Assembly (NCBI RefSeq): GCF_030317105.1
Contig: NZ_JASZYG010000006.1
Coordinates: forward strand, 186,001 to 250,000
DNA length: 64,000 nucleotides
Reading direction: 5' to 3'
From: Variovorax brevis
Lineage (GTDB): Bacteria; Pseudomonadota; Gammaproteobacteria; Burkholderiales; Burkholderiaceae_C
Below the pieces are notes generated by a model. That model saw nothing but the letters and a program-made list of their open reading frames with translations. It did no database searches and was not told where the DNA came from. Every line of letters starts with the position of its first letter. The stretch's first letter is position 1. Shown here piece by piece: positions 9,667 through 17,854 of this stretch. The position numbers were made by a program, and so were the translations under genes.

Positions 9667-10287
9667 TCAGGCGCCGGCCATGGCCCGTTGCGCCAGCAGG
9701 TAGGCCAGCAACAGCATCGTCGCGCCGATGAGCGCGTCGAGCACGCGCCAAGCACCGGGCCGCGCAAAGACCGGCGCGAGCATCCGCGCGCCAAAACCCA
9801 GCCCGAAGAACCAGACCACGCTGGCCAGCGAGGCACCCGCCACGAAAACACCCTTCAGCATGCCGGCGAACTGCGCGCCCACCGTGCCCACCAGCAGCAC
9901 CGTGTCCAGGTACACGTGCGGATTGAGCAAGGTAAATGCCGCCGCCTGCGCAAGCGCCGCCGCCACCGAAAAGGATTGCTTTCCGTTCGCCGCGTCGAGC
10001 GCTCCGGGCCGCCGGCTGCGCCACAGCGCGCGCAGGCCGTACACCAGCAGGAAGACCGCGCCGGCCACCGTGAGCCACTTGGCCAGTGCCGGACGGTCCC
10101 CGAGCGCTTGCGCCATGCCCGCCACGCCCGCGGCCATCAGCATCGCGTCGGCCAGAGTGCAGAACACGACGACCGGCAGCACGTGCTCGCGCCGCAACCC
10201 CTGGCGCAGCACGAACGCGTTCTGCGCGCCGATCGCCACGATCAGCGCGAAGCTCATGGCGAAACCGGTGCCGAACGCACCGGTCAT
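9667..10287 (-). CDS. LysE/ArgO-family amino-acid exporter
   Basis: This is a predicted inner-membrane exporter, of basic amino acids in characterised members. The 206-residue product has about six membrane segments and the family signature GAQNAFVLRQGLRREH near the N-terminus, plus LNPHVYLDTVLLVGTVG in the middle; both are typical of LysE/ArgO. ATG 10287 is used, with ATG ten codons later possible. The substrate (Arg, Lys or other) is not decided by the sequence. It sits between an M16 peptidase gene and rsmD, in a place where other Burkholderiales often have no gene. Confidence 0.88.
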   Translation of the reverse strand: MTGAFGTGFAMSFALIVAIGAQNAFVLRQGLRREHVLPVVVFCTLADAMLMAAGVAGMAQALGDRPALAKWLTVAGAVFLLVYGLRALWRSRRPGALDAANGKQSFSVAAALAQAAAFTLLNPHVYLDTVLLVGTVGAQFAGMLKGVFVAGASLASVVWFFGLGFGARMLAPVFARPGAWRVLDALIGATMLLLAYLLAQRAMAGA

Positions 10288-10304
10288 GGCTCCAGCGCCG
10301 AAGC

Positions 10305-11666
10305 TCAGGGCTTGGCCCCCACGATGACCGTCACCATGTCGTCGGGTTTCAGCTTGCGCGCGAAGGCGGCCTTGACGTCGGCCACGGTGACGGCGTTCAT
10401 GCGCGCCGTCCACGTGTCGAGGTAGTCCAGCGGCAGGTCGTTCCACGCGATGTTCGCGACGTTGCCCAGCAGCTTGCGGTTGCTGTCGAGCAGCAATGGA
10501 AAGCCGCCGATCAGGTTGTCCTTGGCGGCCTGCAGTTCGGCCGCGGTGGGGCCGTCGGCGACGAATCGGGCCAGCACGTCGCGCGAGACCTTGACCGCTT
10601 CGTCCGCCTGGTCGGGCCGCGTCTGGAAGCCGATGGTGAACGCGCCGGCGTGCAGGCCCGGCGAAAAGCCGCTGTAGACGCTGTACGCCAGGCCACGTTT
10701 TTCGCGCACCTGCTCGGTCAGGCGCGACACGAAGCCGCCGCCACCGAGGATGTAGTTGCCCAGCGTCAGCGCAAAGTGGTCCGGATCGCGGCGCGGGTAG
10801 CCCGGCTGGCCGATGAGCACATGCGCCTGCGCCGATGCAAAGGGAATGCGGTCGATCTTGGGCGCCGTGAGCGGCGCCACCTCGGGCACCGGCGGCAAGG
10901 GACTGCAATCGGCTTGCGCAGGCAGCCGCGCCAGCAGGGCCGTGGCGATGCTGTCCGCCTGCGCACGCGTGACGGCGCCCACGATGCTGAGCTTGGCGCG
11001 GCATGGTGCGATGAGGCGCGCGTAGGCCTTGCGTATCGCGTCGACGTCGATCTGCGCCAGCGTGCCCTCGGTCGTCTCCTGCCCGTAGGGATGCTGGCCG
11101 TAAACGTCGTGCGCATACGCGCGCCCGACGATCGTGGCCGGCTTGGTGTTCGCTTCCTTGATCGACGCATTGATGCGCTCGCGCTCGCGTTGCCAGATGT
11201 CTGTCGGAAAAGCGGGCTCGCCGATCTCGCGGGCCGCGAGCGCCACGGCCTTGTTCAGCAACTCGGGCTTGGCGAGGGTGCGCAAGGTAAAGCTCATGCG
11301 GTCGGTCCCCGCGCCCACGTCGAAGCTGGCGCCCAGGTCGGCCCATGCCTCTCCCAGTGCGTTCTCGTCCATGGCGGGGTCCGATCCCCTGGCGAGCACG
11401 CCCTTTTCAACCATGTCGGAGATGGCAGCTGCCAATCCCGCTTGCGCGGGTGGATCGCGGCGGCTGCCGGCGTCGAAATCGATCTCCACGTCGACGATGG
11501 GCAGCGCGTCCGTGGCAACGAGGTAGATCTTGGCGCCACTGGGCTGCGTCCAGTGCTCGATGGGCAGCGCGGCGTGCGCACCCAGCGTGGCGAAGGCGAC
11601 CCATCCGGCGGCGAGCAGGCGCAGCGATGCGGCCGCGAGCTTCATTTTGTTGTTGATAGCGGGCAT
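10305..11666 (-). CDS. M16-family peptidase-like protein, non-catalytic partner, exported
   Basis: This 453-residue protein has the pitrilysin (M16) fold but lacks an HxxEH zinc motif where its neighbour has one; DMVEKGVLARGS occupies that region. Family blocks GLAYSVYSGFSPG and RDVLARFV are present. A signal peptide ends near AHA (residue 32), so it acts in the periplasm. The start ATG 11666 overlaps the upstream stop as TGATG, and GGGGAG precedes it; ATG 11645 is an alternative. Paired active and inactive M16 proteins commonly form heterodimers, so this is probably the inactive half. Confidence 0.88.
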   Translation of the reverse strand: MPAINNKMKLAAASLRLLAAGWVAFATLGAHAALPIEHWTQPSGAKIYLVATDALPIVDVEIDFDAGSRRDPPAQAGLAAAISDMVEKGVLARGSDPAMDENALGEAWADLGASFDVGAGTDRMSFTLRTLAKPELLNKAVALAAREIGEPAFPTDIWQRERERINASIKEANTKPATIVGRAYAHDVYGQHPYGQETTEGTLAQIDVDAIRKAYARLIAPCRAKLSIVGAVTRAQADSIATALLARLPAQADCSPLPPVPEVAPLTAPKIDRIPFASAQAHVLIGQPGYPRRDPDHFALTLGNYILGGGGFVSRLTEQVREKRGLAYSVYSGFSPGLHAGAFTIGFQTRPDQADEAVKVSRDVLARFVADGPTAAELQAAKDNLIGGFPLLLDSNRKLLGNVANIAWNDLPLDYLDTWTARMNAVTVADVKAAFARKLKPDDMVTVIVGAKP

Positions 11667-13144
11667 CAGCGCATCTCCCCTTCACGTCCTGCCGCTTCGC
11701 GCGGTCTGCGATTCTTCTCGGGTGGCAAGGGTCGCAAGGTGGCCACGGTGAGCTGGTCGTCGCCGAAATAGCGTGCGGCCACGGCCTGCACCTGTTCGGG
11801 CGTGACGGCTTGGAGGCGCGCCATGATCTGTTCGCTGGCATTGAGCGGCAGGCCCTGGATCCAGTTGGCGCCCAGTTCGCGCGCCTGCGCCATCACCGAG
11901 TCGAGCTTGTAGGTTTCGCTGGCCTCCCATTGCGTCTTGACGCGCGCCAGTTCGGAGGCCGCCACGCCCTCCTTTGCGATGCGGGCAACCTGCGCGCGCA
12001 GCGCCGCCTCGACGGCTTCGGGCGTCTTGCCTGCGGCGGGAACACCGTCGAGCCCGAAGAGCTGCGGACCGCGTCCGACGAATCCTGCATAGGCGCCCAC
12101 CGAATCGGCCACCCGGTCACGGCCTTGCGTGAGCGAACGATCCAGCCGCGCGCCGGCATAGCCGTCGAGCACGGCGGAAAGCACCACCAGTGCGTACGTA
12201 TCGCTTGCTTCGTCGAGCTTGTCGAACTGCGGAATGCGAAAGACCAGCGACACATAGGACTGCTCGGCGGGCGCCTTGAATTCGACGCGGCGAATGCCGC
12301 GCTGCTCCGGCTCGGTGCGGGGCTTGCGCGCGGGCACGGCGCGCGCCGGAATGCTGCCGTAGTACTTCTCGGCGACCTTGCGCACCTGCGCGACGTCCAC
12401 ATCGCCGGCGACGACGATGGCGGCGTTGGCGGGCACGTACCAGCGCTTGTGGAAGTCGCGAACGTCCTCGGGCGTCATGGCGTCCAGGTCGCTCATCCAG
12501 CCCACGATGGGGCGGTGGTAGGGCGAGGCGACGAAGGTGGCGGCGTTCTGCAGTTCGCCCAGCAGCGAGCGCGGCTGGTCTTCGGTGCGCATGCGGCGCT
12601 CTTCCTTGACGACCTCGATCTCGCGCTTGAACTCGTCGTCCGGCCACTGGTTGTTGGCGAAGCGGTCGGACTCGAGCCGCATCACGTCTTCGAGCTTGCC
12701 GGCGGGAATCTGCTGGTAGTAGCCGGTGTAGTCGCGCGTGGTGAAGGCGTTTTCGCGTCCACCCAATGCCGCCACGCGGCGCGAGAACTCACCCGGCTTG
12801 ATGCGCGCCGTGCCCTTGAACATCATGTGTTCGAGCGCATGGGCGACGCCGGACGTGCCGTCCACTTCCTCCACCCCGCCGGCGCGCACCCACACCATCT
12901 GCACGGCGGTAGGGGCGCGACGATCGGGCTGCACGATCAGCGTCATGCCGTTGGACAGCGTGAACTGCTGGGCGCGCGTGGGCGCTGAAGGCAAGGTCGT
13001 GGTGACGACGGGGGTGTCGGTCGGCTGCGCGACAGCCGCGACGGGTGCCAAGGCCCCGAACGCTGCCGCCATCACCGCGGAGGACAAAAAAGCGGCCGCA
13101 AAGGGCCGCCGGACCGCTGTGCGGTGTGGCGAGGGCTGTTTCAT
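11666..13144 (-). CDS. M16-family zinc peptidase (pitrilysin/PqqL-like), exported
   Basis: This is a periplasmic zinc protease subunit of 492 residues. The inverted zinc motif HALEH (H102, E105, H106) is intact, with the third ligand probably E181 or E182 in VVKEERRM. The signal peptide ends around AVA-Q at residue 39. It overlaps the next M16 gene by TGATG, so the two are co-translated, which fits a catalytic/non-catalytic heterodimer. The start is only 29 bases from the ftsY start, read in the other direction. Confidence 0.93.
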   Translation of the reverse strand: MKQPSPHRTAVRRPFAAAFLSSAVMAAAFGALAPVAAVAQPTDTPVVTTTLPSAPTRAQQFTLSNGMTLIVQPDRRAPTAVQMVWVRAGGVEEVDGTSGVAHALEHMMFKGTARIKPGEFSRRVAALGGRENAFTTRDYTGYYQQIPAGKLEDVMRLESDRFANNQWPDDEFKREIEVVKEERRMRTEDQPRSLLGELQNAATFVASPYHRPIVGWMSDLDAMTPEDVRDFHKRWYVPANAAIVVAGDVDVAQVRKVAEKYYGSIPARAVPARKPRTEPEQRGIRRVEFKAPAEQSYVSLVFRIPQFDKLDEASDTYALVVLSAVLDGYAGARLDRSLTQGRDRVADSVGAYAGFVGRGPQLFGLDGVPAAGKTPEAVEAALRAQVARIAKEGVAASELARVKTQWEASETYKLDSVMAQARELGANWIQGLPLNASEQIMARLQAVTPEQVQAVAARYFGDDQLTVATLRPLPPEKNRRPREAAGREGEMR

Positions 13145-13173
13145 AGAATGGTTCGGATTCTAAGAACCCCCCA
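13145..13173. promoter_or_regulatory. 29-bp divergent spacer between M16 peptidase gene and ftsY
   Basis: Only 29 bases separate the two start codons, so each promoter must overlap the other gene. TAGAAT occurs on the plus strand at 13144-13149 and on the minus strand at 13157-13162, each placed as a possible -10 hexamer for the gene it points to. No good -35 was found for either. GGTTC (13150-13154) and GAACC (13064+100, i.e. 13164-13168) form a small inverted repeat. The assignment is tentative. Confidence 0.3.
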
Positions 13174-14553
13174 ATGTTCAGTTTCTTCAAGAAAAAACCA
13201 CCGACGGACGCAACCGCGCCTGCGGAGCCCGCGCTTGCGCCGCCTGCAGAGGCGCCTGCAACGCCGCCTGCGCCACCCGAGAAATCGCTGTTTTCGCCTT
13301 CGACGTGGTTCGGGAACAAGTCGGCGCCGCCTGTGGAAAGCGCGGAAGTGCTTGCGCCCGTGGCCGCGCCGGCGCCTATGGAATCCCCGACGCCGTTGGC
13401 GCCCGCCGCCGCACCCGCAGCACTGGCGCCTATACCGCCGACTGTCGCGCCCGCACCCGCACCCGCACCCGCACCCGCGCCTGTCGCGTTCGTCGCACCC
13501 GTCGAGGCGCCTGCACCCGCCTTTGCGCCACACCGGCCGCCAGCAGAAGCCCCGGTGTCGCCCCCCGTGTGGGCGCCCGCGCCGGTCGTGGCCCCGCCGG
13601 TTTCCGCGCCCGCGCCCCGGCCCGCCGCACCACCACCGCCACCTGCCGAACCCGAGCGCAAGCGCTGGCTCGACCGGCTCAAGAACGGCCTGAAAAAGAC
13701 CGGCACCAGCATCCAGGCCGTCTTCGTCAACGCGCAGATCGACGAAGACCTGTACGAGGAACTCGAAGCCTCCCTGCTGATGGCCGACACGGGCGTCAAG
13801 GCCACCGAATTCCTGCTGGAAGACCTGCGCCGCCGCGTGAAAAGCGCGATGGCGACCGACGCCGCGCAGGTCAAGGTGCTGCTCGCCGAGGCGATCGCGG
13901 ACCTGCTCAAGCCGCTGGAAAAGGCGCTGGTCATCGGCCAGTTCACCCCGACCGTCATCATGGTCGCGGGCGTCAACGGGGCGGGCAAGACCACCTCCAT
14001 CGGCAAGCTGACCAAGCACCTTGCCAACGAGGGCTGCTCGGTGCTTCTGGCCGCGGCCGACACCTTCCGCGCCGCGGCGCGCGAGCAACTGGGTATCTGG
14101 GCGGACCGCAACACGGTCGAGATCGTCAGCCAGGAAGGCGGCGACCCCTCGGCTGTGAGTTTCGACGCCGTGAACGCGGGCCGCGCGCGCGGCAAGGACG
14201 TGGTGCTGGTCGACACGGCGGGCCGCCTGCCGACGCAGTTGCACCTGATGGATGAACTCAGGAAGATCAAACGCGTGGTCGGCAAGGCCGACGCCACGGC
14301 GCCACACGAGGTGCTGCTGGTCATCGACGGCAATACCGGCCAGAACGCCCTCGCCCAGGTGCGCGCGTTCGACGACGCGCTGGGGCTCACCGGCCTTGTT
14401 GTCACCAAGCTCGACGGCACCGCCAAGGGCGGCGTGTTGTGCGCCATCGCCCGCGAAAAGCCGATTCCGGTTTACTTTATCGGCGTCGGTGAGAAACTAG
14501 AGGATCTGGAAACATTTGACGCCCGGGAATTCGCACAGGCACTTCTGGGCTGA
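13174..14553 (+). CDS. ftsY: Signal recognition particle receptor FtsY
   Basis: FtsY docks the SRP-ribosome complex at the inner membrane and works as a GTPase with Ffh. The 459-residue product starts MFSFFKKKP, followed by a low-complexity Ala/Pro-rich region to about residue 165 in place of the acidic A domain of E. coli. The N domain then begins (RKRWLDRLKNGLKKT). G-domain motifs are GVNGAGKTT (about 265-274), DTAGRLPTQ and TKLDGTAKGG. No clear ribosome site precedes ATG 13174. Its partner ffh lies 1.7 kb away on the other strand. Confidence 0.97.
   Translation: MFSFFKKKPPTDATAPAEPALAPPAEAPATPPAPPEKSLFSPSTWFGNKSAPPVESAEVLAPVAAPAPMESPTPLAPAAAPAALAPIPPTVAPAPAPAPAPAPVAFVAPVEAPAPAFAPHRPPAEAPVSPPVWAPAPVVAPPVSAPAPRPAAPPPPPAEPERKRWLDRLKNGLKKTGTSIQAVFVNAQIDEDLYEELEASLLMADTGVKATEFLLEDLRRRVKSAMATDAAQVKVLLAEAIADLLKPLEKALVIGQFTPTVIMVAGVNGAGKTTSIGKLTKHLANEGCSVLLAAADTFRAAAREQLGIWADRNTVEIVSQEGGDPSAVSFDAVNAGRARGKDVVLVDTAGRLPTQLHLMDELRKIKRVVGKADATAPHEVLLVIDGNTGQNALAQVRAFDDALGLTGLVVTKLDGTAKGGVLCAIAREKPIPVYFIGVGEKLEDLETFDAREFAQALLG
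13450..13478 (+). repeat. CCCGCA hexanucleotide microsatellite in ftsY
   Basis: Four full CCCGCA units and a partial fifth encode alternating Ala-Pro in the linker of FtsY. Length change by whole units would keep the frame. Confidence 0.85.
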
Positions 14554-14574
14554 TTTTCTCTGGGGCGCACCACG

Positions 14575-15039
14575 ATGAGCGACACCGCATTTCACGCATT
14601 CGAATCAGAGGGCCGCAAGGTCGACCGCCTGCTGGCGCACTATGGCGAAAGCCACCGCAACCACACCAATGAGCTGATCCACGTGGTCGCCATTCCGGCG
14701 ATCATGGTGAGCATCGTCGGACTGCTGTTCGCGCTGCATCCGTGGGTGGCCTACGCCTTCGTGGCGGCCAGCATCGTCTATTACGTGCGGCTGCGCTCGC
14801 CGGTGCTGCTGGCGGTCATGGCGGCGTGGACGGTCGTCATGTTCGCGCTGGTGTACGCCATGGGCGACAAGGTGTTGCCGATTTCGGCCGGCATCTTCAT
14901 CGTGGGCTGGATCTTCCAGTTCATCGGGCACAAGATCGAAGGCAAGAAACCTTCCTTCTTCGAGGACATCCAATACCTCTGGGTCGGCCCGCTCTTCGTG
15001 GCAGCCTGGCTGCTCCAGCGGCTCGGGATCCGCTGGTAG
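14575..15039 (+). CDS. Mpo1-like (DUF962/YGL010w) membrane protein
   Basis: This 154-residue protein has about four membrane segments and the DUF962 signature HYGESHRNHTNELIHVVAIP at the N-terminus and FIGHKIEGKKPSFFEDIQYL at the C-terminus. The best-known relative, yeast Mpo1, is an Fe(II) dioxygenase that alpha-oxidises 2-hydroxy fatty acids, with histidines as ligands. H22, H27, H29 and the later GHKIE histidine are candidates here. The bacterial role is not established. It follows ftsY by 21 bases and precedes the CIRCE-controlled rpoH. Confidence 0.88.
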   Translation: MSDTAFHAFESEGRKVDRLLAHYGESHRNHTNELIHVVAIPAIMVSIVGLLFALHPWVAYAFVAASIVYYVRLRSPVLLAVMAAWTVVMFALVYAMGDKVLPISAGIFIVGWIFQFIGHKIEGKKPSFFEDIQYLWVGPLFVAAWLLQRLGIRW

Positions 15040-15091
15040 CTCCGTTAGTAAATTTCTATCGACCAGATAGAAGTCCTCGGGAACCCTTTGT

Positions 15092-15118
15092 TTAGCACTC
15101 CCTCTAATCGAGTGCTAA
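15092..15118 (+). promoter_or_regulatory. CIRCE operator (HrcA binding site) upstream of rpoH
   Basis: TTAGCACTC, nine bases, then GAGTGCTAA is an exact match to the CIRCE consensus bound by the repressor HrcA. It ends 28 bases before the rpoH start. A weak -35-like TTGTTT (15088-15093) overlaps its left arm. AAGGAG at 15133-15138 is the rpoH ribosome site. The hrcA gene is not in the window. Confidence 0.95.
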
Positions 15119-15146
15119 CATCAGTGCCAACCAAGGAGTTTCCCCA

Positions 15147-16088
15147 ATGACAAGTCTGTCTGGAGCCTCTGCCAATCAACTCGCCGTCGCCAATCCATGG
15201 TCGATGGTGCCGCCGCTTGGCAATCTGGACGCGTACATCTCGGCCGCCAACCGGCTGCCGCTGCTCACCCTCGAGGAAGAGCAGGGTTTCGCGCGCCGAT
15301 TGCGCGACCACAATGACCTTGAAGCCGCCGGTGCGCTCATCCTGTCGCACCTGCGCCTGGTCGTCTCGATTTCCCGCCAGTACCTGGGCTACGGGCTGCC
15401 GCACGGCGACCTGATCCAGGAAGGCAACGTTGGCCTGATGAAGGCCGTGAAGCGTTTCGACCCCGACCAGGGCGTGCGGCTCGTGAGCTACGCCATGCAC
15501 TGGATCAAGGCCGAGATCCACGAATACATCCTGAAGAACTGGCGCATGGTCAAGGTCGCGACGACCAAGGCCCAGCGCAAGCTGTTCTTCAACCTGCGGT
15601 CCATGAAGCAGGGTTTCAAGGCCGACGCAGCCGCTGCCGACAGCGACACGCACCGCGACACCCTGAGCGCGAGCGAAGTCGACCAGATGGCAACGCAGCT
15701 CAACGTCAAGCGCGAGGAAGTGCTGGAGATGGAAACGCGCCTGTCCGGCGGCGACATCCTGCTCGACCCGAGCCCGTCCGATGACGGCGACGACGCCTTC
15801 GGGCCCATCGCCTACCTGGCCGACGCGTCGCAGGAGCCGACGGCACAGCTCGAATCGCGCCAGCGCGACCGCCTGTCGAGCGACGGCATCTCGACGGCGC
15901 TGCTGGCGCTGGACGACCGCAGTCGCCGCATCGTGGAAGAGCGCTGGCTCAAGGTGAACGACGACGGCTCGGGCGGCATGACGCTGCACGAACTGGCAGC
16001 CGACTACGGCGTGAGCGCCGAGCGCATCCGCCAGATCGAAGTCGCGGCGATGAAAAAGATGAAGAAGTCGCTGGCAGAATTTGCCTGA
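15147..16088 (+). CDS. rpoH: RNA polymerase heat-shock sigma factor (sigma-32)
   Basis: RpoH directs RNA polymerase to heat-shock promoters. The 313-residue product has region 2 (LILSHLRLVVSISRQYLGYG, DLIQEGNVGLMKAVKRFDP, YAMHWIKAEIHEYI), the RpoH box QRKLFFNLR (143-151) that distinguishes sigma-32 from other sigma factors, and region 4 ending in an HTH (DYGVSAERIRQIEVAAMKKM). AAGGAG lies eight bases before ATG 15147. The CIRCE element just upstream implies HrcA repression in addition to the usual post-transcriptional control. Confidence 0.97.
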   Translation: MTSLSGASANQLAVANPWSMVPPLGNLDAYISAANRLPLLTLEEEQGFARRLRDHNDLEAAGALILSHLRLVVSISRQYLGYGLPHGDLIQEGNVGLMKAVKRFDPDQGVRLVSYAMHWIKAEIHEYILKNWRMVKVATTKAQRKLFFNLRSMKQGFKADAAAADSDTHRDTLSASEVDQMATQLNVKREEVLEMETRLSGGDILLDPSPSDDGDDAFGPIAYLADASQEPTAQLESRQRDRLSSDGISTALLALDDRSRRIVEERWLKVNDDGSGGMTLHELAADYGVSAERIRQIEVAAMKKMKKSLAEFA

Positions 16089-16110
16089 ACCAGGCCCACC
16101 CCCGACTCTT

Positions 16111-16180
16111 GCTCACTTCGTGTAGCCGCATCCCCCCTCAAGGGGGCAACACCAGCGGCCCGGCGAAGCCGGTTCCGCGG
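16111..16180 (-). repeat. Interspersed GC-rich repeat, copy 1 (inverted relative to copies 2 and 3)
   Basis: This intergenic segment carries CACTTCGTGT, a C-run/G-run hairpin CCCCCC-TCAA-GGGGG and GCGGCCCGGC. The reverse complement of the insert inside mpl has the same blocks in the same order. It resembles repeats I associate with Comamonadaceae genomes. Confidence 0.7.
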
Positions 16181-16230
16181 TGTTTCCCGAACAGGCTTCG
16201 CGGAGCTTGCCCTTGAATTTTGGGTCCCCA

Positions 16231-16261
16231 AAAAAAAACCGGTGCTTGTCACCGGTTTTTT
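16231..16261. terminator. Bidirectional intrinsic terminator between rpoH and ffh
   Basis: ACCGGTG (16238-16244), loop CTTGT, CACCGGT (16250-16256) form a perfect 7-bp stem flanked by an A-run on the left and a T-run on the right. It can stop the convergent rpoH and ffh transcripts. Confidence 0.9.
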
Positions 16262-16271
16262 GTTGCGGTAG

Positions 16272-17669
16272 TCAAAACCGTGGCATTCCGCCGCCACCGC
16301 CCATCCCGCCGCCACCCATGCCCGGCATGCCCTTCATGCCACCCATGCGCTTCATCATCTTCATGAGGCCGCCGCCCTTCATCTTCTTCATCATGCCCTG
16401 CATCTGCTCGAACTCGTTGAGCAGGCGGTTCACTTCCTGAACCTGCACGCCGGCGCCGGCGGCGATGCGGCGCTTGCGCGTGGCCTTGAGCAACTCGGGC
16501 TTGCGGCGCTCCAGCGGCGTCATGCTGTTGATGATGCCTTCCTTGCGGCGGATGTCGCGTTCGGCGCGCGTGAGGTCGGCGTCGGTGGCCTTGGCGGCCA
16601 TCTGCTGGGGCAGCTTGTCCATGATGCTGGCGAGGCCGCCCATCTGCTTCATCTGCTGCAATTGGCTCAGGAAATCGTTGAGGTCGAAGCCGCCGCTCTT
16701 GACCTTGGCGGCGAGCTTCTGCGCCGCAGCCACGTCGACGCCGGCTGTGACCTGCTCGACCAGCGCCACGATGTCGCCCATGCCGAGGATGCGTCCTGCG
16801 TGGCGCTCGGCGTCGAACACTTCCAGCCCGTCGATCTTCTCGCTGGTGCCGGCGAACTTGATCGGCACGCCTGTGACATGGCGCACCGACAGCGCTGCAC
16901 CGCCGCGCGAATCGCCATCCGTCTTCGTCAGGATGATGCCGGTGAGCGGCAGCGCTTCCTTGAAGGCCTTGGCGGTGTTGATGGCATCCTGGCCCTGCAT
17001 CGCATCGACCACGAAGAGCGTCTCAACCGGGTTCAGCGCCTCGTGCAGCTGCTTGATTTCGGTCATCAGCACTTCGTCGATGGCCAGTCGTCCTGCGGTG
17101 TCGACCAACAGCACGTCGAAGAAGTGGCGGCGCGCATGGTCGATGGCCGCGCGCGCGATGTCCAGTGGCTTCTGGTCCGGCGTGCTCGGGAACCATTCGG
17201 CGCCGGCCTGCTTCGTCACCGTCTTGAGCTGCTCGATGGCCGCGGGACGATAAACGTCGCCCGACACCGTCAGCACCTTCTTCTTGCGCTTTTCGATCAG
17301 GTGCTTGGCGAGCTTGGCCGTGGTCGTGGTCTTGCCGGCGCCCTGCAGGCCCGCCATCAGGATCACGGCGGGCGGCTGCGCGGCGAGGTTGATGTCGGAA
17401 ACCCCCTCGCCCATGGTCGCGGCGAGTTCGCGGTTGACGATGCCCACCAGCGCCTGGCCCGGCTTGAGCGACCCAAGCACTTCCTGGCCGAGCGCCTTGT
17501 CCTTGACGCGGGCGACGAAGTCGCGCACCACGGGAAGCGCCACGTCGGCTTCGAGCAGCGCCATGCGCACCTCGCGCAACATGTCCTGCACGTTGGCTTC
17601 GGTGATGCGGGCCTGGCCGCTCATCTGCTTGACGAGCCGGGAGAATTTTTCGGTGAGGGCGGTGGCCAT
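16272..17669 (-). CDS. ffh: Signal recognition particle protein Ffh
   Basis: Ffh binds signal sequences on the ribosome together with 4.5S RNA and docks to FtsY. The 465-residue product begins MATALTEKFSRLVKQMSG. GTPase motifs are GLQGAGKTTT (about residue 105), DTAGRLAIDE and TKTDGDSRGG. The C-terminal M domain ends in a Met/Gly-rich tail (KMMKRMGGMKGMPGM...). ATG 17669 is preferred over an in-frame start 12 codons upstream because the extension is not family-like, although the ribosome site is weak (AAGG at a long distance). Confidence 0.97.
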   Translation of the reverse strand: MATALTEKFSRLVKQMSGQARITEANVQDMLREVRMALLEADVALPVVRDFVARVKDKALGQEVLGSLKPGQALVGIVNRELAATMGEGVSDINLAAQPPAVILMAGLQGAGKTTTTAKLAKHLIEKRKKKVLTVSGDVYRPAAIEQLKTVTKQAGAEWFPSTPDQKPLDIARAAIDHARRHFFDVLLVDTAGRLAIDEVLMTEIKQLHEALNPVETLFVVDAMQGQDAINTAKAFKEALPLTGIILTKTDGDSRGGAALSVRHVTGVPIKFAGTSEKIDGLEVFDAERHAGRILGMGDIVALVEQVTAGVDVAAAQKLAAKVKSGGFDLNDFLSQLQQMKQMGGLASIMDKLPQQMAAKATDADLTRAERDIRRKEGIINSMTPLERRKPELLKATRKRRIAAGAGVQVQEVNRLLNEFEQMQGMMKKMKGGGLMKMMKRMGGMKGMPGMGGGGMGGGGGMPRF

Positions 17670-17765
17670 GAGGGGTTGCCTTGTTGCCCGCGGCAGCAGG
17701 CGCAATGAGACGAGAAAGAAGCAAGCGCAGTATCAACGAATCGGGACGCCCTTCGCAGAACGCCG

Positions 17766-17848
17766 TGGAACCGGCTTCACCGGGCCACTGGCGTTGCCCC
17801 CGGCAGGGGTTGGCGAAGCGCAACGCAGTGCCCGAAGCCTGGGGGCGA
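17766..17848 (+). repeat. Interspersed GC-rich repeat, copy 2
   Basis: GGAACCGGCTT, CGGGCC, GTTGCCCCC-GGCA-GGGG, GCGAAGCG and a terminal TGGGGGC follow one another between the ffh start and the cytochrome-assembly gene. These blocks match copy 1 on the opposite strand. The repeat runs up to the start codon of the next gene and makes its frame look 58 codons longer than it is. Confidence 0.65.
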
Positions 17849-17854
17849 GCCCTT

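Noticed and set aside
9667-11346. A 559-codon frame ending in the LysE-family protein
   Set aside because: Only its last 206 codons are family-like; the front is antisense-frame translation within the M16 gene.
16662-17708. A 348-codon plus-strand frame antisense to ffh
   Set aside because: Composition (His/Arg/Leu-rich) is that of an out-of-frame shadow, and ffh on the other strand is certain.
17681-17854. N-terminal 58-codon extension of the cytochrome-assembly-like protein
   Set aside because: The extension is the translated interspersed repeat and has no membrane or family character.
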